DNA of 30,144 nucleotides from a virus. Location of the stretch: positions 1 to 30,144 of IMG/VR virus record IMGVR_UViG_3300026256_000007; one strand, written 5' to 3'. Every line of letters starts with the position of its first letter. Position 1 is the first letter of the stretch. Below are positions 22,949 through 29,375 of the stretch, piece by piece. The notes under the pieces are model-generated. The model was not told the origin of the DNA and did not search any database. It saw nothing but the letters and a program-made list of their open reading frames with translations. The translations under genes and the position numbers were made by a program.

Positions 22949-22968
22949 AACCTTACACCCCTCCCATT

Positions 22969-23208
22969 TTATGATTTAAATTCTGATGCTTTTTTCTTTA
23001 GCGTTTCGATTACGCTGTTGAACTGGCTGTGTTCGCTGTTGCGTACAGCTAAGTTGCGTAGGAGCCACGCTACATTAGAACGGTTGGTAACGTCTCTACG
23101 CATAGCAGGTACGTCCATGTCTAGCGGTATGGTCCTTACTATACGTAAGCCTCTGGGCTGTGTAATGTCCCTCATGATACTGTCCTCATTGTGTATGGGT
23201 ACTGTCAT
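22969..23208 (-). CDS. Hypothetical early protein, 79 aa
   Basis: The product is basic and soluble (DITQPRGLRIVRTIPLDMDVPAMRRDV...), ending in a lysine-rich helix. AAAGGGGGCAGAG precedes the ATG, which overlaps the upstream microprotein stop by 4 bases. It is the last gene of the early block. Family not recognised. Confidence 0.65.
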   Translation of the reverse strand: MTVPIHNEDSIMRDITQPRGLRIVRTIPLDMDVPAMRRDVTNRSNVAWLLRNLAVRNSEHSQFNSVIETLKKKASEFKS

Positions 23209-23312
23209 GCTCTGCCCCCTTTATCGTTATCATCGTTATTGAATAGCCATGCGATCCATACGCATAGAGTTATGGTGCCCATGATCTGTAATGTCTGTGC
23301 TAGTCCTACCAT
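23205..23312 (-). CDS. 35-residue membrane microprotein
   Basis: MVGLAQTLQIMGTITLCVWIAW forms one membrane helix, followed by NNDDNDKGGRA. It overlaps the next gene by ATGA and is itself entered from an 11-codon leader frame that overlaps its ATG. No ribosome-binding site of its own. Confidence 0.5.
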   Translation of the reverse strand: MVGLAQTLQIMGTITLCVWIAWLFNNDDNDKGGRA

Positions 23313-23341
23313 ATGAATATAAAGAATATAAAGTCTAACAT
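23306..23341 (-). CDS. Possible 11-residue hydrophobic leader peptide
   Basis: GGAGAGAG just upstream of an ATG encodes MLDFIFFIFIW, whose TAG overlaps the start of the 35-residue gene. The ribosome-binding site points to this frame rather than to the gene behind it. Confidence 0.35.
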   Translation of the reverse strand: MLDFIFFIFIW

Positions 23342-23413
23342 ACTCTCTCCTGATAAGTGTTTAGGAAGAGTAGCCGCCTGTTACAGCGACTACCCAGGTG
23401 TTACCCCTCTCCC

Positions 23414-23782
23414 CTATGTTGTATATTTCTCGCCCGTGATTACGTTAACAAGTTCTACGCCAGGCCCATGTGCCGCTCGGGCTTCGAATCTCTCTTCTGC
23501 TATTTGTTCTTGGGACCTGTGCTTTTGTGCTTCTCTGTACTCGGCAAAGAATACTTCGTTGTCTGCGTTGCGAGCCTCTTCTGATTTGAGTACATCCTCC
23601 TGCGTTAACAGAGTTAAGTCCCTAAAGTCATTAAGCATATCGCTAAAAGGAACTCGATCATTGCTCCACCAACGGTATACGCCGTCGACTAATCTGCCGT
23701 CATCAAACTGCGTTAGCAATTTGGCTATGGTGTAGCCTGTCTCTGTGTCTTGCTGTGAACTGTGAATTGTTAAGCGTCTCAT
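23414..23782 (-). CDS. Hypothetical early protein, 122 aa
   Basis: The third codon ATG at 23782 is preferred, since GAGGG would be too close to the ATG at 23788. The product has a VYRWWSND motif and long charged helices (EEARNADNEVFFAEYREAQKH) ending in a glycine-rich tail. It is driven by the promoter at 23813. No domain recognised. Confidence 0.7.
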   Translation of the reverse strand: MRRLTIHSSQQDTETGYTIAKLLTQFDDGRLVDGVYRWWSNDRVPFSDMLNDFRDLTLLTQEDVLKSEEARNADNEVFFAEYREAQKHRSQEQIAEERFEARAAHGPGVELVNVITGEKYTT

Positions 23783-23812
23783 CTGCATACCCTCTGTTCT
23801 AATTATGTATAC

Positions 23813-23841
23813 AGTATACTCTCAAAGGGCTACAATGTCAA
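23813..23841 (-). promoter_or_regulatory. Early sigma70-type promoter
   Basis: On the minus strand TTGACA (23836-23841) and TATACT (23813-23818) have a 17-base spacer, with CGG just upstream. It drives the gene starting at 23782. Confidence 0.85.
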
Positions 23842-23882
23842 CCGAAAAGTTGCTCTGTAACCCTATGAAATTGCTTGGGCTA

Positions 23883-23975
23883 TTAAGTCGCTATAAGAAC
23901 GATCACGATGATCACTGCCGCGATCACGCCGATCTTGCCTAATTTTGATGCCCAGATATTACTAATAAAGTCCAT
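23883..23975 (-). CDS. 30-residue membrane peptide
   Basis: AGGAGGTCCT directly precedes the ATG at 23975. MDFISNIWASKLGKIG is followed by VIAAVIIVIVLIAT, a single membrane helix at the C-terminus. It has its own promoter at 24003. Confidence 0.6.
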   Translation of the reverse strand: MDFISNIWASKLGKIGVIAAVIIVIVLIAT

Positions 23976-24002
23976 AGGACCTCCTATTGTTTCTATTGTT
24001 AT

Positions 24003-24031
24003 ATAGTAGCATAGTTGCTCGTGCTTGTCAA
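24003..24031 (-). promoter_or_regulatory. Early sigma70-type promoter
   Basis: TTGACA (24026-24031) and TACTAT (24003-24008) on the minus strand, 17-base spacer. It lies directly downstream of the AAA+ gene terminator. Confidence 0.8.
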
Positions 24032-24052
24032 TCGAGGCTTCAGCCAAAAAAA

Positions 24053-24094
24053 ACCCCCTGGAATCAAGTCGAGGGCACAACTCTACCAGGGGGT
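24053..24094 (-). terminator. Intrinsic terminator after the AAA+ ATPase gene
   Basis: ACCCCCTGG (24053-24061) and CCAGGGGGT (24086-24094) pair perfectly over 9 bases with a 24-base loop, and eight consecutive T follow on the minus strand. A classic rho-independent end. Confidence 0.8.
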
Positions 24095-24148
24095 CGACCC
24101 CAATACACCGGGGCCTATCAGTACTTACGGAGCTCTGATTGAGGGCAG

Positions 24149-25153
24149 TTAGCTTCGACGTAGTACTGTATTCTCAGCCATTGCTTGCCAATTGCTTGGA
24201 AATGCTTTAGCCAAGTCTGCTACTTTGAGCACCGTTCTTAACGATAGCTCTCGTAATCCCTTCTTGTTAATGTCGATGAAATCTACTACTTCCTGATGAA
24301 CCTCTTCTGGAAGGTTATGTTCCTTCAGCATACCATCACCAACGATCTGTTTAATACGTAACATCTTCTCCCTCTCCGTATCAATTGTGAGATCGATATA
24401 ATGACATCTGCTCTCGATAGCCAATAAGTGATCCCTCAGCTTCTTGCTCTTGACGTGTTCGAACTTAATATTAGTTATGAAGATTGCACTACCCTTAAAC
24501 TCAAAGTGATCCGGAACACCCTCGTTTCGCAATTTAAATGAATCTGTATTCCAACATATTCTTCGTGACTTCTTTGAATCCAAAGCCGCTTTGAGTATGT
24601 TCAAACTCAGGTCATCCTGTAGAACACTATCGCAATCATCGAATACTAAAACGTTATCCTTGTCGGCGTAGTTGAATAGTTTACAGTACAAGCCGATGGC
24701 GCTCATTGCACCTTTGACAAACTCGAACTTCTTTGGTCGGCCGTCGTTGGCTATGTCGTGTACAAGATCGTGTTTGTTGAGTACTTTCTCAACGCCGAAG
24801 CTCTTACCAACTCCTGGAGGTCCAGTAACGATCATTGCACGTACTGTTCCTTTCTTACAAGCCTTAGTCATATCCTCAAGGATCTCAAATCGTTCCCTTA
24901 AACGATCGACTGTCTCCTCGTCCGTTTCTTCTCGCTTAGTTGTTTTGGATTTGGTACGTTCGTAATCCTGGGGACCATCGACTTTGATCTTAATGTTACG
25001 ATCTGGAAAACCTGCAATTGCTTTCCCGTCGACTGTTACGTAACCTCCCTGGGCTCCCACCTTGTAGTCTTCTACTAGTGGAAATACCATTCCAGCAAGT
25101 TCTACGTCCTTGCCTCTTATTTTGTATACGCCTGATTTGATTTTTATTTGCAT
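24149..25153 (-). CDS. AAA+ ATPase
   Basis: The 334-residue protein has Walker A GPPGVGKS at 111-118, Walker B VLVFDDCDS near 175, sensor 1 (AIFITNIKFE) near 229 and an arginine-rich second region (LRDHLLAIESRCHYIDL). The N-terminal 100 residues form a separate beta-rich then charged helical region. It resembles AAA+ proteins of marine myoviruses with unclear targets; it is not an obvious clamp loader. GAGGGCAATCACAAC precedes the ATG, and a promoter lies at 25208. A strong terminator follows. Confidence 0.85.
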   Translation of the reverse strand: MQIKIKSGVYKIRGKDVELAGMVFPLVEDYKVGAQGGYVTVDGKAIAGFPDRNIKIKVDGPQDYERTKSKTTKREETDEETVDRLRERFEILEDMTKACKKGTVRAMIVTGPPGVGKSFGVEKVLNKHDLVHDIANDGRPKKFEFVKGAMSAIGLYCKLFNYADKDNVLVFDDCDSVLQDDLSLNILKAALDSKKSRRICWNTDSFKLRNEGVPDHFEFKGSAIFITNIKFEHVKSKKLRDHLLAIESRCHYIDLTIDTEREKMLRIKQIVGDGMLKEHNLPEEVHQEVVDFIDINKKGLRELSLRTVLKVADLAKAFPSNWQAMAENTVLRRS

Positions 25154-25207
25154 GTTGTGATTGCCCTCGTTGTTGAAATGTTGTTTACTTGCCTTATTGT
25201 TAACTAC

Positions 25208-25236
25208 AGTATACAGCCATGCATACTGTAAGTCAA
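25208..25236 (-). promoter_or_regulatory. Early sigma70-type promoter of the AAA+ gene
   Basis: TTGACT (25231-25236) and TATACT (25208-25213) on the minus strand, 17-base spacer. The -10 box and the first part of the spacer hold an inverted repeat (AGTATA...ATACT) that could be an operator. Confidence 0.8.
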
Positions 25237-25424
25237 CCTCTTTTTTGCCTAGTGCCTGGTTTTATTTCTGTTATATTAAATGAAACAGGAATATTTACGA
25301 ATTGATCACCATCAACTTGATCTTGATAGTATTCTAAATCTTCCTTTGCCACAACCTCGGCCTCTTCTTTCGTACCATCGAAAGTTCGGATTAAGGTTGT
25401 TTCTATTTGCCAGGATTGTTTCAT
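25233..25424 (-). CDS. Hypothetical early protein, 63 aa
   Basis: The product is a small alpha/beta protein: an IETTLIRTFDGTKEEAEVVAKE segment resembling the strand-helix of a small phage domain also seen in the gene at 28703, then strands and a basic end (GTRQKRG). It starts 3 bases after the 122-residue gene. The AAA+ promoter overlaps its stop. Confidence 0.65.
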   Translation of the reverse strand: MKQSWQIETTLIRTFDGTKEEAEVVAKEDLEYYQDQVDGDQFVNIPVSFNITEIKPGTRQKRG

Positions 25425-25427
25425 CGC

Positions 25428-25796
25428 CTAGTCTGCTCTTGAAGCCCCGTAAGCCTTAACGCCATAGGATTCAAGCACTTCTGCATAAGCATCAGCACCT
25501 GCCTCTTTGGCATCCATGCTCTGACCATGATGGTCACCTGGGTTCCAAAGTGATAAGCCTCTGCCATAGCTCTTCTTGAAACCTGCTCTAGCAAAAGCCT
25601 TGCCTATCTTTGTTGACAGTTTAATACCTGGCACCTCAACCCACGCAAAACCACAATACATAGGTTCTCCGTATTCGTTGCCGCCTGTTTTCTCTGTCCA
25701 GTCAGCCAAGTAATCAGCGATCGCTGTTTTGGCTACTGTTAACGCTTTTTGATGGATCTCTGGAATCATTTCCGGAGTAATTGTTGGATTGTTCAT
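25428..25796 (-). CDS. Hypothetical early protein, 122 aa
   Basis: Helical N-terminus (EIHQKALTVAKTAIADYL), a central CGFAWVEVPGIKLSTKIG strand region and a SLWNPGDHHGQSMDAKEAGADAYAEVL segment. By memory similar proteins occur in T4-like cyanophages; no function is known. AAGAGGGCAT precedes the ATG and the promoter is at 25826. Confidence 0.7.
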   Translation of the reverse strand: MNNPTITPEMIPEIHQKALTVAKTAIADYLADWTEKTGGNEYGEPMYCGFAWVEVPGIKLSTKIGKAFARAGFKKSYGRGLSLWNPGDHHGQSMDAKEAGADAYAEVLESYGVKAYGASRAD

Positions 25797-25825
25797 ATGC
25801 CCTCTTTCCTAATTGTTATAATACT

Positions 25826-25854
25826 ATTATACGCTCAAAATGCTCAGAGGTCAA
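25826..25854 (-). promoter_or_regulatory. Early sigma70-type promoter
   Basis: TTGACC (25849-25854) and TATAAT (25826-25831) on the minus strand with a 17-base spacer containing GAGCATTTTGAGC. Confidence 0.82.
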
Positions 25855-25866
25855 CCCCTAATTTGC

Positions 25867-26019
25867 CTAAATTAGGATATTTCCTAGCCCTGTGATCAAG
25901 GATCCGATGAATACAATTATAACCCCTAGTAGGTGAACTAGAACAGTTAAGATCCCGAAATAGTAAAGAACGAACACGACACAAGCGATCACGAACCATT
26001 TGAAGAATGTATTAATCAA
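25867..26019 (-). CDS. 50-residue membrane protein (TTG start)
   Basis: TTG at 26019 follows the upstream stop directly, with AAAGGAGG just before. Two hydrophobic helices (WFVIACVVFVLYYFGIL and LLGVIIVFIGSLITGLG) fill the sequence. It ends just upstream of the promoter at 25826. Confidence 0.55.
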   Translation of the reverse strand: MINTFFKWFVIACVVFVLYYFGILTVLVHLLGVIIVFIGSLITGLGNILI

Positions 26020-26259
26020 TTAGTCCTCCTTTGTGTGAGAATGTTCCATCTTCTGAAGTTCCTTAACTAATTCAAGGAACTTATCGAACATCGTGTCCAT
26101 CTGGTTAGACTTCTCTGTGAATCTGTAGTCTTTGCCCTTAGGTATGCACAAGGCTTGATGCCCTGCTCTCTCGATCTCGAACTTTGCTACGTTGCAAGTG
26201 TCGAGGTCTGCGTAGATCACGTTAAGGTTTAACGCCGCCGCTATTAGAAGGTATTGCAT
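26020..26259 (-). CDS. Secreted hypothetical protein, 79 aa
   Basis: MQYLLIAAALNLNVIYA looks like a signal peptide, followed by a small domain with two cysteines (DTCNVAKFEIERAGHQALC) that could form a disulfide. The C-terminal helix (FDKFLELVKELQKME) is amphipathic. It overlaps the upstream gene by one base. Confidence 0.6.
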   Translation of the reverse strand: MQYLLIAAALNLNVIYADLDTCNVAKFEIERAGHQALCIPKGKDYRFTEKSNQMDTMFDKFLELVKELQKMEHSHTKED

Positions 26260-26531
26260 TAAGCATCCTCCCCGTAGTAGCCGTAGTCTTCGTCAGTACC
26301 GAATCCAGCTGACGCCATCGCACTATCGTGGTCACCGTCCATGCTGTCGTCGTACTCGTCGTCTTCCTGGAAGCGTGATGATAATTCGTTGCAATCCATC
26401 ATGTCTGCAACGTCGTCCTCACTCATGTACTTTACGCACATGGTAACGACTTCTTTCGGATCCAACAAACCCTCTTCGATCATCTCTAAGAGCTTGTTAG
26501 TTTCTTGTCTTGCTATTGTTCCTATTGTCAT
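26259..26531 (-). CDS. Acidic hypothetical early protein, 90 aa
   Basis: A helical N-terminus (TNKLLEMIEEGLLDPKEVV, then DDVADMMDCNEL) is followed by a highly acidic tail rich in Asp, Gly, Tyr and Ser. Acidic phage early proteins of this sort may mimic nucleic acid or bind host proteins, but nothing specific is visible. GAGGGCAAT precedes the ATG. Confidence 0.65.
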   Translation of the reverse strand: MTIGTIARQETNKLLEMIEEGLLDPKEVVTMCVKYMSEDDVADMMDCNELSSRFQEDDEYDDSMDGDHDSAMASAGFGTDEDYGYYGEDA

Positions 26532-26561
26532 ATTGCCCTCGTTTGTTTAGTTTATACATAC

Positions 26562-26590
26562 ATAATAGCACCAAAATGCTCGTATGTCAA
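26562..26590 (-). promoter_or_regulatory. Early sigma70-type promoter
   Basis: TTGACA (26585-26590) and TATTAT (26562-26567) on the minus strand, 17-base spacer, with CGG upstream. Confidence 0.83.
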
Positions 26591-26612
26591 CCGAAAAGAT
26601 TCTTCAATGATA

Positions 26613-26765
26613 TCAATGACTTAGAACAACTGCAACATCGCTAGTCTCTCTCACTAGGAAAGTAGCTAACTCATTGATATTACTGCGGATTAATTCGATG
26701 ACTGTGGGGTCCTGGTAAGCAAGGACGCCTACTACCCCTATTGTGATTCCAAATAAGATTTGCAT
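26613..26765 (-). CDS. 50-residue membrane-anchored peptide
   Basis: AGGAGGCGAA precedes the ATG. MQILFGITIGVVGVLAY is a membrane anchor, followed by a helical tail (IELIRSNINELATFLVRET) and a second short hydrophobic stretch. It has its own promoter at 26799. Confidence 0.6.
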   Translation of the reverse strand: MQILFGITIGVVGVLAYQDPTVIELIRSNINELATFLVRETSDVAVVLSH

Positions 26766-26798
26766 TTCGCCTCCTAGTTGAAGTTCTTAATTGTTTAT

Positions 26799-26827
26799 AG
26801 TATAGCAAAGGATTCGGAGATTGTCAA
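26799..26827 (-). promoter_or_regulatory. Early sigma70-type promoter
   Basis: TTGACA (26822-26827) and TATACT (26799-26804) on the minus strand, 17-base spacer, CGG upstream. It starts 26 bases after the RNA element at 26853. Confidence 0.83.
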
Positions 26828-26852
26828 CCGAAAAATAAAGAAAAGATTAGGT

Positions 26853-26945
26853 GGAGCGGGCGGCCTCGTATACACCTGGTCGATCGACCGCCCTACTCCG
26901 AGAATCAGTTCCGCTCTACCATTGAGCGGTAAGTCACTGATTCTC
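26853..26945 (-). ncRNA. Two-hairpin structured RNA with a tRNA D-arm-like loop
   Basis: On the minus strand the first hairpin begins at the stop codon of the upstream gene: GAGAATCAGT pairs with ACTGATTCTC over 10 bases (26936-26945 with 26900-26909), enclosing a second stem CCGCTC/GAGCGG with loop AATGGTA, as in a tRNA D-arm. The second hairpin pairs GGAG and GGGCGG with CCGCCC and CTCC (26888-26899 with 26853-26863). A pyrimidine-rich stretch (TCTTTTCTTTATTTTT) follows. It could be a terminator, a processed small RNA or a tRNA mimic; no complete tRNA folds. Confidence 0.6.
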
Positions 26946-27279
26946 AAGCTTCTACAGACTCAGCTTCTTCCTTAACGAAATCGTTAAGTGCCTTATCTTG
27001 TGGCTCTGTCACAGCTGGTTTAGAAACCTTTACATTCCTTACAACAAACTCAGCGATCGCTGACTGCGATGCTTCATCCTGGAATTTCTCGTGGGTTGAT
27101 AGAAACTTACATACGTCGCCCTTACTCATTGAGTTTGGCAACTCAAGGATGTTCACATCTGTGTGACCATTCTTAGTAAGAATTTTGAATCGACCTACAT
27201 AATCGTTCGCGAAACGAACTTTGGTTTTGCCGTTTGAAGTTGAAACTCCTGCTACGGTATACATTTTAGTGGTACTCAT
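26944..27279 (-). CDS. Hypothetical early protein, 111 aa
   Basis: Beta-rich N-terminal half (MYTVAGVSTSNGKTKVRFANDYVGR and FKILTKNGHTDVNILELP), then a helical region and an acidic tail (KEEAESVEA). Similar proteins seem common in T4-like cyanophages by memory; no function known. AAGGAGG precedes the ATG. The stop codon forms the base of a structured RNA. Confidence 0.7.
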   Translation of the reverse strand: MSTTKMYTVAGVSTSNGKTKVRFANDYVGRFKILTKNGHTDVNILELPNSMSKGDVCKFLSTHEKFQDEASQSAIAEFVVRNVKVSKPAVTEPQDKALNDFVKEEAESVEA

Positions 27280-27336
27280 AATTTGGCCTCCTTGACCTTA
27301 GTTTGGGATAATTCCCGCCTCTTCATTAGTGTGTAT

Positions 27337-27365
27337 ATTATAGCAAGGTTTGGCCGATTTGTCAA
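27337..27365 (-). promoter_or_regulatory. Early sigma70-type promoter
   Basis: TTGACA (27360-27365) and TATAAT (27337-27342) on the minus strand, 17-base spacer. Confidence 0.85.
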
Positions 27366-27393
27366 CCATTTATTTGTCCAAAATATACCTTGC

Positions 27394-27603
27394 CTAATTA
27401 ACATTCCGGTGCATCCCGAAAGTGTTAATAATACCCATCTTGAACTCTTGTTCAATCACAGGCATATTGATTTTGGATATGCTTCGTCCAGTATTGATTC
27501 CTCGGATCACATCCTTACCGGATATGCTAGATGACCCGATCCCAATTGAAGAACAAGCGTTCAGACTGACCGTTAAAGCAATTACCAAAATTAATTTATT
27601 CAT
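27394..27603 (-). CDS. Predicted small lipoprotein, 69 aa
   Basis: MNKLILVIALTVSLNAC is a lipoprotein signal peptide with lipobox SLNAC. The mature part (SSIGIGSSSISGKDVIRGINTG...) is Ser/Gly/Ile-rich and probably faces the periplasm. The ATG overlaps the end of the upstream membrane protein gene. It precedes the promoter at 27337. Confidence 0.65.
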   Translation of the reverse strand: MNKLILVIALTVSLNACSSIGIGSSSISGKDVIRGINTGRSISKINMPVIEQEFKMGIINTFGMHRNVN

Positions 27604-27766
27604 CTAAAGCCCCTACTTTCAAGCTCAGGTATGCAAATACGAACATCGCACCCATCATCGCGAAGCATAAGCCCCAGTTATCGTTCTCGTATCCTGTAGG
27701 TCCGTCAATTGCACCCACAGCCAATATCGCTGAAAGAATTGTTAGTATTGGAAAAAGTGTTTTCAT
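27596..27766 (-). CDS. 56-residue membrane protein
   Basis: GAGGGCAAAACATT precedes the ATG. Two hydrophobic segments (LFPILTILSAILAVGAI and LCFAMMGAMFVFAYLSL) flank a polar GPTGYENDNWG loop, a hairpin topology. It is translationally coupled to the lipoprotein, a membrane pair expressed early. Confidence 0.6.
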   Translation of the reverse strand: MKTLFPILTILSAILAVGAIDGPTGYENDNWGLCFAMMGAMFVFAYLSLKVGALDE

Positions 27767-27803
27767 AATGTTTTGCCCTCTTAGTTATCTAATTGTTATA
27801 TAC

Positions 27804-27832
27804 ATTATATGCTCAAAAGATGTATATGTCAA
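27804..27832 (-). promoter_or_regulatory. Early sigma70-type promoter
   Basis: TTGACA (27827-27832) and TATAAT (27804-27809) on the minus strand, 17-base spacer ending TTTTGAGCA. It starts 6 bases from the end of the SleB gene. Confidence 0.85.
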
Positions 27833-27837
27833 CCATT

Positions 27838-28500
27838 TTATTTCATAAAAGTGTGATTTCCTACCACTTTTATATAGGTCTTTTTACCTGACCAGCTAGG
27901 ATTCACCAAATTGTGGTTATAGTAGAACACCGCTCCCTCGGTATTATCACGTAGAGCGAGGTGATCTCCATAGCCTAGCGTTAAGGAAGCAATCATTAGC
28001 GAGTCTCTCCACGCTATAGCATTCCCCTTAATAGTCTCGCCGGTCTTCTCCAAGTTGGCCCATATCTTGTCCGCCTTGCCATCACAGTACCAGCTGAACT
28101 GACATCTGTGCTTGATTGGGTAGAAGACTGCATCATCTTTTGATGGTGTTGCTTTCGTCTTCCATGACTCTCTAACTGGTCCATCTTGTACGACCTTACA
28201 ATAGGTATTAGGCCATCTCGGATCTTCAACTCTGTTCCTGGTGACGTTTGCCACTGCCGCTTTACCTCCGATTGGTTCAGCTCTCGCTTCGAAGTATATG
28301 TTCTCGGCCAAGCATACCAGATCCTTAACACTATCTTTGCCTTTGATCTGATACTCGCTTACCTTATCCCAGAGGATCACTTGAGCCTGCCCAGTTAGTT
28401 CGGCGGCTCCTAATTTCGTATACTGTTTGTCTGCCTTGGTCTCACCTGTATAGGCCCACATCACACTGGCCACGGCTACCGTGGCGATTAATGTCTTCAT
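27838..28500 (-). CDS. SleB-like cell wall hydrolase (secreted)
   Basis: The start at 28500 shares ATGA with the upstream stop and gives a signal peptide (MKTLIATVAVASVMWAYTGETKA). The hydrolase_2/SleB core follows: CLAENIYFEARAEPIGGKAAVANVTRNRV with the catalytic glutamate, then YCKVVQDGPVRESW, CQFSWYCDGK and, near the end, GAVFYYNHNLVNPSW. SleB-type enzymes are lytic transglycosylases that cleave peptidoglycan. The signal peptide suggests export by the host rather than holin release. A 38-base stretch of this gene recurs at 22552. Gene length is 220 residues. Confidence 0.88.
   Translation of the reverse strand: MKTLIATVAVASVMWAYTGETKADKQYTKLGAAELTGQAQVILWDKVSEYQIKGKDSVKDLVCLAENIYFEARAEPIGGKAAVANVTRNRVEDPRWPNTYCKVVQDGPVRESWKTKATPSKDDAVFYPIKHRCQFSWYCDGKADKIWANLEKTGETIKGNAIAWRDSLMIASLTLGYGDHLALRDNTEGAVFYYNHNLVNPSWSGKKTYIKVVGNHTFMK
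28153..28190. repeat. 38-base repeat shared with 22552-22589
   Basis: This is the coding copy, inside the SleB gene, encoding VQDGPVRESWKTK on the minus strand. The exact match and same orientation make a recombination origin likely. Confidence 0.95.
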
Positions 28501-28703
28501 GCGTATTGGCTCCATAGTTCGTTCCACTGCTCCGATAGGATCTCCTCTATCTCATCGTTATCTTCATGGAGTGGTGGATAGGTTAGCTTCTCTCTGATAG
28601 TTCCCAGAGCTTCGCCGAAAGATTCGCTCTCCTTCATGATGTCTTCTGCATCACTCCAGAACTGCTCTTCTAAATCCATTAACCGATTTTTCGTTTTACT
28701 CAT
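28497..28703 (-). CDS. Small acidic helical protein, paralogue of 29621-29818
   Basis: The 68-residue product shares LMDLEE.FW.DA, LTYP and EDNDEIE motifs with the gene at 29621, so the two are duplicates. It is predicted all-helical and acidic with a conserved tryptophan. It overlaps the SleB start by 4 bases and the upstream gene by one base. Confidence 0.7.
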   Translation of the reverse strand: MSKTKNRLMDLEEQFWSDAEDIMKESESFGEALGTIREKLTYPPLHEDNDEIEEILSEQWNELWSQYA

Positions 28704-29149
28704 TACGCCTCCATCTCTTTCGCTTCTTCTTTATCGTCTTCGTCATATTCACGACCCGGAACATTTGTTAATTCATCTGCTTGGGTCCATTCATAATCAT
28801 CTGAAGACCAAGTAGGATCATCATAATCTATACTGTCGGAATCTTCATATGGAATACATTCAGCAACCTTTTGAACTCTTGGTTCTCTGGCATACTTTTC
28901 ATAGTCATAATCTGCACCAATATCACTATTGTAATCAGTTGCATAAACTTCTACCGGCTCATCACCATGATAACCGTCTTGCCATTCTATTCTTTCAATG
29001 CCGCCATGCTCGGAAACTGCATCTTCGGCTTCTTCTTTTGATTTTGCAACCACATCATATTCTACCCAAGCGGTATAATGTTTTCTTACTCTAAACTTCT
29101 GTTTGCCTATGTCCTTGTGTGGATTCTCTTTGCTATATTCTTTTTTCAT
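28703..29149 (-). CDS. Acidic hypothetical early protein, 148 aa
   Basis: ATG at 29149 is preferred because GAGGGCAAC precedes it. An N-terminal strand-helix unit (KFRVRKHYTAWVEYDVVAKSKEEAEDAV) is of a type seen in other small phage proteins. The rest is very acidic (DYDYEKY, DDPTWSSDDYEW, YDEDDKEEAKEMEA). It may bind a basic host protein or mimic DNA; not shown. Confidence 0.7.
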   Translation of the reverse strand: MKKEYSKENPHKDIGKQKFRVRKHYTAWVEYDVVAKSKEEAEDAVSEHGGIERIEWQDGYHGDEPVEVYATDYNSDIGADYDYEKYAREPRVQKVAECIPYEDSDSIDYDDPTWSSDDYEWTQADELTNVPGREYDEDDKEEAKEMEA

Positions 29150-29182
29150 GTTGCCCTCTTTCTGTTTCCTTATTATGCTTAT

Positions 29183-29211
29183 AGTATACAACCAATTTAT
29201 GCAGATGTCAA
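29183..29211 (-). promoter_or_regulatory. Early sigma70-type promoter
   Basis: TTGACA (29206-29211) and TATACT (29183-29188) on the minus strand, 17-base spacer. Confidence 0.85.
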
Positions 29212-29258
29212 CCCCTAATTTACCTTGCCATTGCAAGTCTTAACCTTCCACTCTGCAA

Positions 29259-29336
29259 TCAATTGATCATTATCCATTTTATGATAGCCATAATACAAAA
29301 TCCTACGATAAATAATCCGTATCCTATAATTTTCAT
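29259..29336 (-). CDS. 25-residue membrane peptide
   Basis: GAGGGCTACTAAA precedes the ATG at 29336. MKIIGYGLFIVGFCIMAIIKW is a single hydrophobic helix. It is the last frame of a chain of overlapping microproteins. Confidence 0.5.
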   Translation of the reverse strand: MKIIGYGLFIVGFCIMAIIKWIMIN

Positions 29337-29375
29337 TTTAGTAGCCCTCATTTATAAATTTTTCAACACATTACA

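Larger units (their letters stand above)
22590..22968. other. Hairpin-rich stretch without a convincing gene, between two minus-strand blocks
   Basis: Palindromes are dense: 22601-22616 (GAGAAT/ATTCTC), 22630-22679 (GCTATTCA/TGAATAGC with inner TATAA/TTATA and AGCA/TGCT), 22757-22776 and 22902-22948. A plus-strand frame crosses the region but lacks a ribosome-binding site. This may be where early transcripts end, a small RNA locus, or a replication or recombination site. Confidence 0.5.

Noticed and set aside
22671-22979. Plus-strand open frame of 102 codons (or 77 from 22749)
   Set aside because: Some of it reads like protein, but there is no ribosome-binding site, it lies against the direction of its neighbours and it runs through several strong hairpins. 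Kept as non-coding.
26853-26945. A real tRNA gene on the minus strand
   Set aside because: There is a D-arm-like loop, but no acceptor stem, anticodon arm and T arm fit together, so only a tRNA-like element is claimed.
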